Source: Rhytidiadelphus loreus
Taxonomy: Eukaryota; Streptophyta; Bryopsida; Hypnales; Hylocomiaceae
Length of the DNA: 64,000 bases
Assembly: GCA_947034895.1 (NCBI GenBank)
Contig: OX344762.1
Coordinates: forward strand, 84,934,981-84,998,980
Direction of reading: 5' to 3'
Positions 26,839 through 39,929 of the stretch are shown here, in pieces; position 1 is the first letter of the stretch, and each line of letters opens with the position of its first letter. Both the position numbers and the translations under genes were made by a program. Under the pieces are notes generated by a model that did no database searches, was not told where the DNA came from, and saw only the letters and a list, made by a program, of their open reading frames with translations.

Positions 26839-27106
26839 TAGGGGACTATTTATAACTTGCGTGTATTCTTTTCCTATCCCCCGTGGACTTTATTCATGAC
26901 TTTGGGGAATTCCAATTGCGAGTTCACGAAAGAGCAGGGCAGGGTCCATTAAATTGTACGATGACTTTTGTCTCTTGAATATTGTTTTTCTAAGATTGGG
27001 CCATGGATTGGACACAAGGGGACTATTTATAACTTGCGTGTATTCTTTTCCTATCCCCCGTGGACTTTATTCATGACATTCGGGAATTCCAATTGCGAGT
27101 TTACGA

Positions 27107-27899
27107 AAGAACAGGGCAAGGTCCATTAAATTGCACCAGGACTTTTGTCTGTTGCATTTTTCTTTTCTAAGATTGGGCCATGGATTGGACACTAGGGGAC
27201 TATTTATAACTTGCGTGTATTCTTTTCCTATCCCCCGTGGACTTTATTCATGACATTCGGGAATTCCAATTGCGAGTTTACGAAAGAACAGGGCAAGGTC
27301 CATTAAATTGCACCATGACTTTTGTCTGTTGCATTTTTCTTTTCTAAGTTTCGGCCATGGATTGGACAGTAGGGGACTATTTATAACTTGCGTGTATTCT
27401 TTTCCTATCCCCCGTGGACTTTATTCATGACTTTGGGGAATTCCAATTGCGAGTTCACGAAAGAGCAGGGCAGGGTCCATTAAATTGTACGATGACTTTT
27501 GTCTCTTGAATATTGGTTTTCTAAAATTGGGCCATGGATTGGACACTAGAGGACTATTTATAACTTGCGTGTATTCTTTTCCTATCCCCCGTGGACTTTA
27601 TTCATGACATTCGGGAATTCCAATTGCGAGTTCACGAAAGAGCACGGCAGGGTCCATTAAAGTGCACCATGACTTTTGTTTGTTGCATTTTTCTTTCTAA
27701 GATTGGGCCATGGATTGGACACAAGGGGACTATTTATAACTTGCGTGTATTCTTTTCCTATCCCCCGTGTACTTTATTCATGACATTCGGGAATTCCAAT
27801 TGCGTGTTTACGAAAGAATAGGGCAAGGTCCATTAGATTGCACCATGACTTTTGTCTGTTGCATTTTTTTTTTCTAAGATTGGGCCATGGATTGGACAC
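27107..27899 (+). repeat. 6-monomer-offset duplicate, copy 2
   Basis: Partner of 26,046-26,838. It ends where this copy reads GGACACAAGGGG and the partner reads GGACACTAGGGG. A private ATTAGATTGC lies near 27,831. The right edge abuts the second copy of the 17-monomer-offset block. Confidence 0.83.
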
Positions 27900-28657
27900 A
27901 AGGGGACTATTTATAACTTGCGTGTATTCTTTTCCTATCCCCCGTGGACTTTATTCATGACATTCGGGAATTCCAATTGCGAGTTTACGAAAGAACAGGG
28001 CAAGGTCCATTAAATTGCACCATGACTTTTGTCTGTTGCATTTTTCTTTTCTAAGATTCGGCCATGGATTGGACACTAGGGGACTATTTATAACTTGCGT
28101 GTATTCTTTTCCTATCCCCCGTGGACTTTATTCATGACTTTGGGGAATTCCAATTGCGAGTTCACGAAAGAGCAGGGCAGGGTCCATTAAATTGTACGAT
28201 GACTTTTGTCTCTTGAATATTGTTTTTCTAAAATTGGGCCATGGATTGGACACTACAGGACTATTTATAACTTGCGTGTATTCTTTTCCTATCCCCCGTG
28301 GACTTTATTCATGACATTCGGGAATTCCAATTGCGAGTTCACGAAAGAGCACGGCACGGTCCATTAAATTGTACGATGACTTTTGTCTCTTGAATATTGT
28401 TTTTCTAAAATTGGGCCATGGATTGGACACAACGGGACTATTTATAACTTGCGTGTATTCTTTTCCTATCCCCCGTGGACTTTATTCATGACATTCGGGA
28501 ATTCCAATTGCGAGTTTACGGAAGAACAGGGCAAGGTCCATTAAATTGCACCATGACTTTTGTCTGTTGCATTTTTCTTTTCTAAGATTGGGCCATGGAT
28601 TGGACACTAGGGGACTATTTATAACTTGCGTGTATTCTTTTCCTATCCCCCGTGGAC
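27869..28657 (+). repeat. 17-monomer-offset duplicate, copy 2
   Basis: Partner of 24,862-25,650, carrying CACAACGGGAC near 28,428 and TTTACGGAAGAAC near 28,515. It has the private GGCACGGTCC near 28,354. The match ends where this copy switches to GACTTTGGGG near 28,658. Confidence 0.75.
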
Positions 28658-29519
28658 TTTATTCATGACTTTGGGGAATTCCAATTGCGATTTCACGAAA
28701 GAGCAGGGCAGGGTCCATTAAATTGTACGATGACTTTTGTCTCTTGAATATTGTTTTTCTAAAAGTGGGCCATGGATTGGACACTAGAGGACTATTTATA
28801 ACTTGCGTGTATTCTTTTCCTATCCCCCGTGGACTTTATTCATGACTTTGGGGAATTCCAATTGCGAGTTCACGAAAGAGCAGGGCAGGGTCCATTAAAT
28901 TGTACGATGACTTTTGTCTCTTGAATATTGTTTTTCTAAAATTGGCCCATGGATTGGACACTACAGGACTATTTATAACTTGCGTGTATTCTTTTCCTAT
29001 CCCCCGTGGACTTTATTCATGACATTCGGGAATTCCAATTGCGAGTTCACGAAAGAGCACGGCAGGGTCCATTAAATTGCACCATGACTTTTGTTTGTTG
29101 CATTTTTTTTTCTAAGATTGGGCCATGGATTGGACACAAGGGGACTATTTATAACTTGCGTGTATTCTTTTCCTATCCCCCGTGGACTTTATTCATGACT
29201 TTGGGGAATTCCAATTGCGAGTTCACGAAAGAGCACGGCTGGGTCCATTAAATTGTACGCTGACTTTTGCCTCTTGAATATTGTTTTTCTAAAATTGGGC
29301 CATGGATTGGACACTATAGGACTATTTATAACTTGCGTGTATTCTTTTCCTATCCCCCGTGGACTTTATTCATGACATTGGGGAATTCCAATTGCGAGTT
29401 CACGAAAGAGCACGGCAGGGTCCATTAAATTGTACGATGACTTTTGTCTCTTGAATATTGTTTTTCTAAAATTGGGCCATGGATTGGACACAACGGGACT
29501 ATTTATAACTTGCGTGTAT

Positions 29520-30262
29520 TCTTTTCCTATCCCCCGTGGACTTTATTCATGACTTTGGGGAATTCCAATTGCGAGTTCACGAAAGAGCACGGCAAGGTCC
29601 ATTAAATTGTACGATGACTTTTGTCTCTTGAATATTGTTTTTCTCAAATTGGGCCATGGATTGGACACAACGGGACTATTTATAACTTGCGTGTATTCTT
29701 TTCCTATCCCCCGTGGACTTTATTCATGACTTTGGGGAATTCCAATTGCGAATTCACGAAAGAGCAGGGCAGGGTCCATTAAATTGTACGATGGCTTTTG
29801 TCTCTTGAATATTGTTTTTCTAAAATTGGGCCATGGATTGGACACTAGAGGACTATTTATAACTTGCGTGTATTCTTTTCCTATCCCCCGTGGACTTTAT
29901 TCATGACATTCGGGAATTCCAATTGCGAGTTTACTAAAGAACAGGGCAAGGTCCATTAAATTGCACCATGACTTTTGTTTGTTGCATTTTTCTTTTCTAA
30001 GATTGGGCCATGGATTGGACACTAGGGGACTATTTATAATTTGCATGTAATCATTTCCTATCCCCCGTGGACTTTATTCATGACTTTGGGGAATTCCAAT
30101 TGCGAATTCACGAAAGAGCAGGGCAGGGTCTATTAAATTGTACGATGACTTTTGTCTCTTGAATATTGCTTTTCTAAAATTGGGCCATGGATTGGACACT
30201 AGAGGACTATTTATAACTTGCGTGTATTCTTTTCCTATCCCCCGTGGACTTTATTCATGACA
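29520..30262 (+). repeat. 20-monomer-offset duplicate, copy 1
   Basis: Matches 33,058-33,800 at an offset of 3,538 bp (20 units). Shared rare sites in order are GGCAAGGTCC in a type B unit, TTTTTCTCAAATTGG, CACAACGGGAC, GCGAATTCACG, GATGGCTTTTG, TTTACTAAAGAAC, TTTGCATGTAATCATTTCC, GGGTCTATTAAATTG and ATATTGCTTTTC. The left flank differs (ACAACGGGACT versus AGGGGACT with TTGAGTGTATTC). The right end is set at CATTGGGG versus CATTCGGG. Confidence 0.85.
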
Positions 30263-33057
30263 TTGGGGAATTCCAATTGCGAGTTCACGAAAGAGCAGGG
30301 CAGGGTCCATTAAATTGCAACATGACTTTTGTTTGTTGCATTTTTCTTTTCTAAGATTGGGCCATGGATTGGACACTAGGGGACTATTTATAACTTGCGT
30401 GTATTCTTTTCCTATCCCCCGTGGACTTTATTCATGACTTTGGGGAATTCCAATTGCGAGTTCACGAAAGAGCAGGGCAGGGTCCATTAAATTGTACGAT
30501 GACTTTTGTCTCTTGAATATTGTTTTTCTAAAAGTGGGCCATGGATTGGACACTAGAGGACTATTTATAACTTGCGTGTATTCTTTTCCTATCCCCCGTG
30601 GACTTTATTCATGACATTGGGGAATTCCAATTGCGAGTTCACGAAAGAGCAGGGCAGGGTCCATTAAATTGCACCATGACTTTTGTCTGTTGCATTTTTC
30701 TTTTCTAAGATTGGGCCATGGATTGGACACTAGGGGACTATTTATAACCTGCGTGTATTCTTTTCCTATCCCCCGTGGACTTTATTCATGACTTTGGGGA
30801 ATTCCAATTGCGATTTCACGAAAGAGCAGGGCAGGGTCCATTAAATTGTACGATGACTTTTGTCTCTTGAATATTGTTTTTCTAAAAGTGGGCCATGGAT
30901 TGGACACTAGAGGACTATTTATAACTTGCGTGTATTCTTTTCCTATCCCCCGTGGACTTTATTCATGACTTTGGGGAATTCCAATTGCGAATTCACGAAA
31001 GAGCAGGGCAGGGTCCATTAAATTGTACGATGACTTTTGTCTCTTGAATATTGTTTTTCTAAAATTGGGCCATGGATTGGACACTAGAGGACTATTTATA
31101 ACTTGCGTGTATTCTTTTCCTATCCCCCGTGGACTTTATTCATGACATTCGGGAATTCCAATTGCGAGTTTACTAAAGAACAGGGCAAGGTCCATTAAAT
31201 TGCACCATGACTTTTGTTTGTTGCATTTTTCTTTTCTAAGATTGGGCCATGGATTGGACACTAGGGGACTATTTATAATTTGCATGTATTCTTTTCCTAT
31301 CCCCCGTGGACTTTATTCATGACATTCGGGAATTCCAATTGCGAGTTTACTAAAGAACAGGGCAAGGTCCATTAAATTGCACCATGACTTTTGTCTGTTG
31401 CATTTTTCTTTTCTAAGATTCGGCCATGGATTGGACACTAGGGGACTATTTATAACTTGCGTGTATTCTTTTCCTATCCCCCGTGGACTTTGTTCATGAC
31501 TTTGGGGAATTCCAATTGCGATTTCACGAAAGAGCAGGGCAGGGTCTATTAAATTGTACGATGACTTTTGTCTCTTGAATAATGTTTTTCTAAAATTGGG
31601 CCATGGATTGGACACTAGAGGACTATTTATAACTTGCGTGTATTCTTTTCCTATCCCCCGTGGACTTTATTCATGACTTTTGGGAATTCCAATTGCGAGT
31701 TCACGAAAGAGCAGGGCAGGGTCCATTAAATTGTACGATGACTTTTGTCTCTTGAATATTGTTTTTCTAAAATTGGGCCATGGATTGGACACTAGAGGAC
31801 TATTTATAACTTGCGTGTATTCTTTTCCTATCCCCCGTGGACTTTATTCATGACATTCGGGAATTCCAATTGCGAGTTCACGAAAGAGCACGGCAGGGTC
31901 CATTAAATTGTACGATGACTTTTGTCTCTTGAATATTGTTTTTCTAAAATTGGGCCATGGATTGGACACTAGGGGACTATTTATAACTTGCGTGTATTCT
32001 TTTCCTATCCCCCGTGGACTTTATTCATGACTTTGGGGAATTCCAATTGCGAGTTCACGAAAGAGCACGGCAGGGTCCATTAAATTGTACGATGACTTTT
32101 GTCTCTTGAATATTGTTTTTCTAAAATTGGGCCATGGATTGGACACTACAGGACTATTTATAACTTGCGTGTATTCTTTTCCTATCCCCCGTGGACTTTA
32201 TTCATGACATTCGGGAATTCCAATTGCGAGTTCACGAAAGAGCACGGCAGGGTCGATTAAATTGCACCATGACTTTTGTTTGTTGCATTTTTCTTTCTAA
32301 GATTGGGCCATGGATTGGACACAAGGGGACTATTTATAACTTGCGTGTATTCTTTTCCTATCCCCCGTGGACTTTATTCATGACATTCGGGAATTCCAAT
32401 TGCGAGTTCACGAAAGAACACGGCAGGGTCCATTAAATTGCACCATGACTTTTGTTTGTTGCATTTTTCTTTCTAAGATTGGGCCATGGATTGGACACTA
32501 GGGGACTATTTATAACTTGCGTGTATTCTTTTCCTATCCCCCGTGGACTTTATTCATGACTTTGGGGAATTCCAATTGCGAGTTCACGAAAGAGCACGGC
32601 AGGGTCCATTAAATTGTACGATGACTTTTGTCTCTTGAATATTGTTTTTCTAAAATTGGGCCATGGATTGGACACTACAGGACTATTTATAACTTGCGTG
32701 TATTCTTTTCCTATCCCCCGTGGACTTTATTCATGACATTCGGGAATTCCAATTGCGAGTTCACGAAAGAGCAGGGCAGGGTCCATTAAATTGCACCATG
32801 ACTTTTGTTTGTTGCATTTTTCTTTTCTAAAATTGGGCCATGGATTGGACACTAGAGGACTATTTATAACTTGCGTGTATTCTTTTCCTATCCCCCGTGG
32901 ACTTTATTCATGACATTCGGGAATTCCAATTGCGAGTTCACGAAAGAACACGGCAGGGTCCATTAAATTGCACCATGACTTTTGTTTGTTGCATTTTTTT
33001 TTTCTAAGATTGGGCCATGGATTGGACACTAGGGGACTATTTATAACTTGAGTGTAT
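30263..33057 (+). repeat. Mixed satellite stretch, 30.3-33.1 kb
   Basis: About 16 monomers of mixed A, B and C composition. Rare units are TTTACTAAAGAAC near 31,170 and 31,347, GGACTTTGTTCATG near 31,485 (also at 35,025 and 35,202), AATAATGTTTTTC near 31,578, GACTTTTGGG near 31,675, and TTGAGTGTATTC near 33,048. The unit at about 31,313-31,615 corresponds to 34,851-35,153. I see nothing but satellite. Confidence 0.82.
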
Positions 33058-33800
33058 TCTTTTCCTATCCCCCGTGGACTTTATTCATGACTTTGGGGAA
33101 TTCCAATTGCGAGTTCACGAAAGAGCACGGCAAGGTCCATTAAATTGTACGATGACTTTTGTCTCTTGAATATTGTTTTTCTCAAATTGGGCCATGGATT
33201 GGACACAACGGGACTATTTATAACTTGCGTGTATTCTTTTCCTATCCCCCGTGGACTTTATTCATGACTTTGGGGAATTCCAATTGCGAATTCACGAAAG
33301 AGCAGGGCAGGGTCCATTAAATTGTACGATGGCTTTTGTCTCTTGAATATTGTTTTTCTAAAATTGGGCCATGGATTGGACACTAGAGGACTATTTATAA
33401 CTTGCGTGTATTCTTTTCCTATCCCCCGTGGACTTTATTCATGACATTCGGGAATTCCAATTGCGAGTTTACTAAAGAACAGGGCAAGGTCCATTAAATT
33501 GCACCATGACTTTTGTTTGTTGCATTTTTCTTTTCTAAGATTGGGCCATGGATTGGACACTAGGGGACTATTTATAATTTGCATGTAATCATTTCCTATC
33601 CCCCGTGGACTTTATTCATGACTTTGGGGAATTCCAATTGCGAATTCACGAAAGAGCAGGGCAGGGTCTATTAAATTGTACGATGACTTTTGTCTCTTGA
33701 ATATTGCTTTTCTAAAATTGGGCCATGGATTGGACACTAGAGGACTATTTATAACTTGCGTGTATTCTTTTCCTATCCCCCGTGGACTTTATTCATGACA
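33058..33800 (+). repeat. 20-monomer-offset duplicate, copy 2
   Basis: Partner of 29,520-30,262. I saw no difference between the two inside the block by eye, which is unusual for the otherwise mosaic region III. The same 3,538-bp offset reappears further on (about 31,313 against 34,851), with unlike units between. Confidence 0.83.
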
Positions 33801-35944
33801 TTCGGGAATTCCAATTGCGAGTTCACGAAAGAGCACGGCAGGGTCCATTAAATTGCACCATGACTTTTGTCTGTTGCATTTTTTTTTTCTAAGATTCGGC
33901 CATGGATTGGACACTAGGGGACTATTTATAACTTGCGTGTATTCTTTTCCTATCCCCCGTGGACTTTATTCATGACTTAGGGGAATTCCAATTGCGAGTT
34001 CACGAAAGAGTAGGGCAGGGTCCATTAAATTGTACGATGACTTTTGTCTCTTGAATATTGTTTTTCTAAGATTGGGCCATGGATTGGACACAAGGGGACT
34101 ATTTATAACTTGCGTGTATTCTTTTCCTATCCCCCGTGGACTTTATTCATGACTTTGGGGAATTCCAATTGCGAGTTCACGAAAGAGCAGGGCAGGGTCC
34201 ATTAAATTGTACGATGACTTTTGTCTCTTGAATATTGTTTTTCTAAAATTGGGCCATGGATTGGACACTAGAGGACTATTTATAACTTGCGTGTATTCTT
34301 TTCCTATCCCCCGTGGACTTTATTCATGACTTTGGGGAATTCCAATTGCGAGTTCACGAAAGAGCAGGGCAGGGTCCATTAAATTGTACGATGACTTTTG
34401 TCTCTTGAATATTGTTTTTCTAAAATTGGGCCATGGATTGGACACTAGAGGACTATTTATAACTTGCGTGTATTCTTTTCCTATCCCCCGTGGACTTTAT
34501 TCATGACATTCGGGAATTCCAATTGCGAGTTCACGAAAGAGCACGGCAGGGTCCATTAAATTGTACGATGACTTTTGTCTCTTGAATATTGTTTTTCTAA
34601 AATTGGGCCATGGATTGGACACAAGGGGACTATTTATAACTTGCGTGTATTCTTTTCCTATCCCCCGTGGACTTTATTCATGACATTCGGGAATTCCAAT
34701 TGCGAGTTTACGGAAGAACAGGGCAAGGTCCATTAAATTGCACCATGACTTTTGTCTGTTGCATTTTTTTTTTCTAAGATTGGGCCATGGATTGGACACA
34801 AGGGGACTATTTATAACTTGCGTGTATTCTTTTCCTATCCCCCGTTGACTTTATTCATGACATTCGGGAATTCCAATTGCGAGTTTACGAAAGAACAAGG
34901 CAAGGTCCATTAAATTGCACCAGGACTTTTGTCTGTTGCATTTTTCTTTTCTAAGATTCGGCCATGGATTGGACACTAGGGGACTATTTATAACTTGCGT
35001 GTATTCTTTTCCTATCCCCCGTGGACTTTGTTCATGACTTTGGGGAATTCCAATTGCGATTTCACGAAAGAGCAGGGCAGGGTCTATTAAATTGTACGAT
35101 GACTTTTGTCTCTTGAATATTGTTTTTCTAAAATTGGGCCATGGATTGGACACTAGAGGACTATTTATAACTTGCGTGTATTCTTTTCCTATCCCCCGTG
35201 GACTTTGTTCATGACTTTGGGGAATTCCAATTGCGATTTCACGAAAGAGCAGGGCAGGGTCTATTAAATTGTACGATGACTTTTGTCTCTTGAATATTGT
35301 TTTTCTAAAATTGGGCCATGGATTGGACACTAGAGGACTATTTATAACTTGCGTGTATTCTTTTCCTATCCCCCGTGGACTTTATTCATGACTTTGGGGA
35401 ATTCCAATTGCGAGTTCACGAAAGAGCAGGGCAGGGTCCATTAAATTGTACGATGACTTTTGTCTCTTGAATATTGTTTTTCTAAAATTGGGCCATGGAT
35501 TGGACACTAGAGGACTATTTATAACTTGCGTGTATTCTTTTCCTATCCCCCATGGACTTTATTCATGACTTTGGGGAATTCCAATTGCGAGTTCACGAAA
35601 GAGCAGGGCAGGGTCCATTAAATTGTACGATGACTTTTGTCTCTTGAATATTGTTTTTCTAAAATTGGGCCATGGATTGGACACTAGAGGACTATTTATA
35701 ACTTGCGTGTATTCTTTTCCTATCCCCCGTGGACTTTATTCATGACATTCGGGAATTCCAATTGCGAGTTTACGAAAGAACAGGGCAAGGTCCATTAAAT
35801 TGCACCATGACTTTTGTCTGTTGCATTTTTCTTTTCTAAGATTGGGCCATGGATTGGACAGTAGGGGACTATTTATAACTCGCGTGTATTCTTTTCGTAT
35901 CCCCCGTGGACTTTATTCATGACTTTGGGGAATTCCAATTGCGA
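33801..35944 (+). repeat. Mixed satellite stretch, 33.8-35.9 kb
   Basis: About 12 monomers. Two adjacent 177-bp units near 35,020-35,370 share GGACTTTGTTCATG, GCGATTTCACG and GGGTCTATTAAATTG and look like a single-monomer duplication. Private sites include GACTTAGGGG near 33,976, GAGTAGGGCAGG near 34,008, CCCCGTTGAC near 34,843, CCCCATGGAC near 35,549 and TTTTCGTATCC near 35,893. No gene or foreign sequence is visible. Confidence 0.82.
34129..34305 (+). repeat. Exemplar of monomer type B (177 bp)
   Basis: A clean copy of the second haplotype. It differs from type A at linked sites: GACTTTGGGG, GAGCAGGGCAGGG, TTGTACGATGAC, GTCTCTTGAATATTG, TTTTTCTAAAATTGGG and GGACACTAGAGG. Its T-tract is interrupted, and the unit is one base longer than type A. 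Type B runs are densest at about 10.8-14.4 kb, 17.6-21.1 kb and 35.4-38.7 kb. Since 177 is 59 codons, consecutive B units keep one frame and give spurious open frames with a 59-residue period. Confidence 0.9.
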
Positions 35945-37537
35945 ATTCACGAAAGAGCAGGGCAGGGTCCATTAAATTGTACGATGACTTTTGTCTCTTG
36001 AATATTGTTTTTCTAAAATTGGGCCATGGATTGGACACTAGAGGACTATTTATAACTTGCGTGTATTCTTTTCCTATCCCCCGTGGACTTTATTCATGAC
36101 TTTGGGGAATTCCAATTGCGAGTTCACGAAAGAGCAGGGCAGGGTCCATTAAATTGTACGATGACTTTTGTCTCTTGAATATTGCTTTTCTAAAATTGGG
36201 CCATGGATTGGACACTAGAGGACTATTTATAACTTGCGTGTATTCTTTTCCTATCCCCCGTGGACTTTATTCATGACTTTGGGGAATTCCAATTGCGAGT
36301 TCACGAAAGAGCACGGCTGGGTCCATTAAATTGTACGCTGACTTTTGCCTCTTGAATATTGTTTTTCTAAAATTGGGCCATGGATTGGACACTAGAGGAC
36401 TATTTATAACTTGCGTGTATTCTTTTCCTATCCCCCGTGGACTTTATTCATGACATTCGGGAATTCCAATTGCGAGTTCATGAAAGAGCAGGGCAGGGTC
36501 CATTAAATTGTACGATGACTTTTGTCTCTTGAATATTGTTTTTCTAAAATTGGGCCATGGATTGGACACTAGAGGACTATTTATAACTTGCGTGTATTCT
36601 TTTCCTATCCCCCGTGGACTTTATTCATGACTTTGGGGAATTCCAATTGCGATTTCACGAAAGAGCAGGGCAGGGTCCATTAAATTGTACGATGACTTTT
36701 GTCTCTTGAATATTGTTTTTCTAAAATTGGGCCATGGATTGGACACTAGAGGACTATTTATAACTTGCGTGTATTCTTTTCCTATCCCCCGTGGACTTTA
36801 TTCATGACTTTGGGGAATTCCAATTGCGAGTTCACGAAAGAGCAGGGCAGGGTCCATTAAATTGTACGATGACTTTTGTCTCTTGAATATTGCTTTTCTA
36901 AAATTGGGCCATGGATTGGACACTAGAGGACTATTTATAACTTGCGTGTATTCTTTTCCTATCCCCCGTGGACTTTATTCATGACTTTGGGGAATTCCAA
37001 TTGCGAGTTCACGAAAGAGCACGGCTGGGTCCATTAAATTGTACGCTGACTTTTGCCTCTTGAATATTGTTTTTCTAAAATTGGGCCATGGATTGGACAC
37101 TAGAGGACTATTTATAACTTGCGTGTATTCTTTTCCTATCCCCCGTGGACTTTATTCATGACATTCGGGAATTCCAATTGCGAGTTCATGAAAGAGCAGG
37201 GCAGGGTCCATTAAATTGTACGATGACTTTTGTCTCTTGAATATTGTTTTTCTAAAATTGGGCCATGGATTGGACACTAGAGGACTATTTATAACTTGCG
37301 TGTATTCTTTTCCTATCCCCCGTGGACTTTATTCATGACTTTGGGGAATTCCAATTGCGATTTCACGAAAGAGCAGGGCAGGGTCCATTAAATTGTACGA
37401 TGACTTTTGTCTCTTGAATATTGTTTTTCTAAAATTGGGCCATGGATTGGACACTAGAGGACTATTTATAACTTGCGTGTATTCTTTTCCTATCCCCCGT
37501 GGACTTTATTCATGACTTTGGGGAATTCCAATTGCGA
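35945..37537 (+). repeat. 4-monomer tandem unit (708 bp x ~2.25)
   Basis: The sequence repeats at an offset of exactly 708 bp across this interval. Landmarks are ATATTGCTTTTC near 36,181 and 36,889, ACGGCTGGG with TTGTACGCTGAC and TTTTGCCTC near 36,313 and 37,021, GTTCATGAAAGAG near 36,477 and 37,185, and GCGATTTCACG near 36,651 and 37,359. It is bounded by GCGAATTC units on both sides. No internal difference was seen, so this is a recent local duplication. Confidence 0.88.
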
Positions 37538-38484
37538 ATTCACGAAAGAGCAGGGCAGGGTCCATTAAATTGTACGATGACTTTTGTCTCTTGAATATTG
37601 TTTTTCTAAAATTGGGCCATGGATTGGACACTAGAGGACTATTTATAACTTGCGTGTATTCTTTTCCTATCCCCCGTGGACTTTATTCATGACTTTGGGG
37701 AATTCCAATTGCGAGTTCACGAAAGAGCAGGGCAGGGTCCATTAAATTGTACGATGACTTTTGTCTCTTGAATATTGTTTTTCTAAAATTGGGCCATGGA
37801 TTGGACACTAGCGGACTATTTATAACTTGCGTGTATTCTTTTCCTATCCCCCGTGGACTTTATTCATGACATTCGGGAATTCCAATTGCGAGTTCACGAA
37901 AGAGCACGGCAGGGTCCATTGAATTGCACCATGACTTTTGTTTGTTATATTTTTTTTTCTAAGATTGGGCCATGGATTGGACACAAGGGGACTATTTATA
38001 ACTTGCGTGTATTCTTTTCCTATCCCCCGTGGACTTTATTCATGACTTTGGGGAATTCCAATTGCGATTTCACGAAAGAGCAGGGCAGGGTCCATTAAAT
38101 TGTACGATGACTTTTTTCTCTTGAATATTGTTTTTCTAAAATTGGGCCATGGATTGGACACTAGAGGACTATTTATAACTTGCGTGTATTCTTTTCCTAT
38201 CCCCCGTGGACTTTATTCATGACTTTGGGGAATTCCAATTGCGAATTCACGAAAGAGCAGGGCAGGGTCCATTAAATTGTACGATGACTTTTGTCTCTTG
38301 AATATTGTTTTTCTAAAATTGGGCCATGGATTGGACACTAGAGGACTATTTATAACTTGCGTGTATTCTTTTCCTATCCCCCGTGGACTTTATTCATGAC
38401 ATTGGGGAATTCCAATTGCGAGTTCACGAAAGAGCACAGCAGGGTCCATTAAATTGTACGATGACTTTTGTCTCTTGAATATTG
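37538..38484 (+). repeat. Satellite stretch before region IV
   Basis: About five monomers, mostly type B. One type A unit carries GTTATATTTTTTTTTC near 37,944, a variant abundant in region IV. Private sites include ACTAGCGGAC near 37,807 and ACTTTTTTCTC near 38,110. Nothing else is present. Confidence 0.82.
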
Positions 38485-39929
38485 TTTTTCTAAAATTGGG
38501 CCATGGATTGGACACTAGAGGACTATTTATAACTTGCGTGTATTCTTTTCCTATCCCCCGTGGACTTTATTCATGACTTTGGGGAATTCCAATTGCGAGT
38601 TCACGAAAGAGCAGGGCAGGGTCCATTAAATTGTACGATGACTTTTGTCTCTTGAATATTGCTTTTCTAAAATTGGGCCATGGATTGGACACTAGAGGCC
38701 TATTTATAACTTGCGTGTATTCTTTTCCTATCCCCCGTGGACTTTATTCATGACTTTGGGGTATTCCAATTGCGAGTTCACGAAAGAGCACGGCTGGGTC
38801 CATTAAATTGCACCATGACTTTTGTCTGTTGCATTTTTCTTTTCTAAGATTGGGCCATGGATTGGACACTAGGGGACTATTTATAACTTGCGTGTATTCT
38901 TTTCCTATCCCCCGTGGACTTTATTCATGACATTCGGGAATTCCAATTGCGAGTTCACGAAAGAGCACGGCAGGGTCCATTGAATTGCACCATGACTTTT
39001 GTTTGTTATATTTTTTTTTCTAAGATTGGGCCATGGATTGGACACAAGGGGACTATTTATAACTTGCGTGTATTCTTTTCCTATCCCCCGTGGACTTTAT
39101 TCATGACATTCGGGAATTCCAATTGCGAGTTCACGAAAGAGCAGGGCAGGGTCCATTAAATTGCACCATGACTTTTGTTTGTTGCATTTTTTTGTTTCTA
39201 AGATTGGGCCATGGATTGGACACAAGGGGACTATTTATAACTTGCGTGTATTCTTTTCCTATCCCCCGTGGACTTTATTCATGACATTCGGGAATTCCAA
39301 TTGCGAGTTCACGAAAGAGCAGGGCAGGGTCCATTAAATTGTACGATGACTATTGTCTCTTGAATATTGTTTTTCTAAAATTGGGCCATGGATTGGACAC
39401 TAGAGGACTATTTATAACTTGCGTGTATTTTTTTCCTATCCCCCGTGGACTTTATTCATGACATTCGGGAATTCCAATTGCGAGTTCACGAAAGAGCACG
39501 GCAGGGTCCATTAAATTGCACCATGACTTTTGTTTGTTGCATTTTTTTTTCTACGATTGGGCGATGGATTGGACACAAGGGGACTATTTATAACTTGCGT
39601 GTATTCTTTTCCTATCCCCCGTGGACTTTATTCATGACATTCGGGAATTCCAATTGCGAGTTTACGAAAGAACAGGGCAAGGTCCATTAAATTGCACCAT
39701 GACTTTTGTCTGTTGCATTTTTTTTTTCTAAAATTGGGCCATGGATTGGACACTAGAGGACTATTTATAACTTGCGTGTATTTTTTTCCTATCCCCCGTG
39801 GACTTTATTCATGACATTCGGGAATTCCAATTGCGAGTTCACGAAAGAGCACGGCAGGGTCCATTAAATTGCACCATGACTTTTGTTTGTTGCATTTTTT
39901 TTTCTACGATTGGGCCATGGATTGGACAC

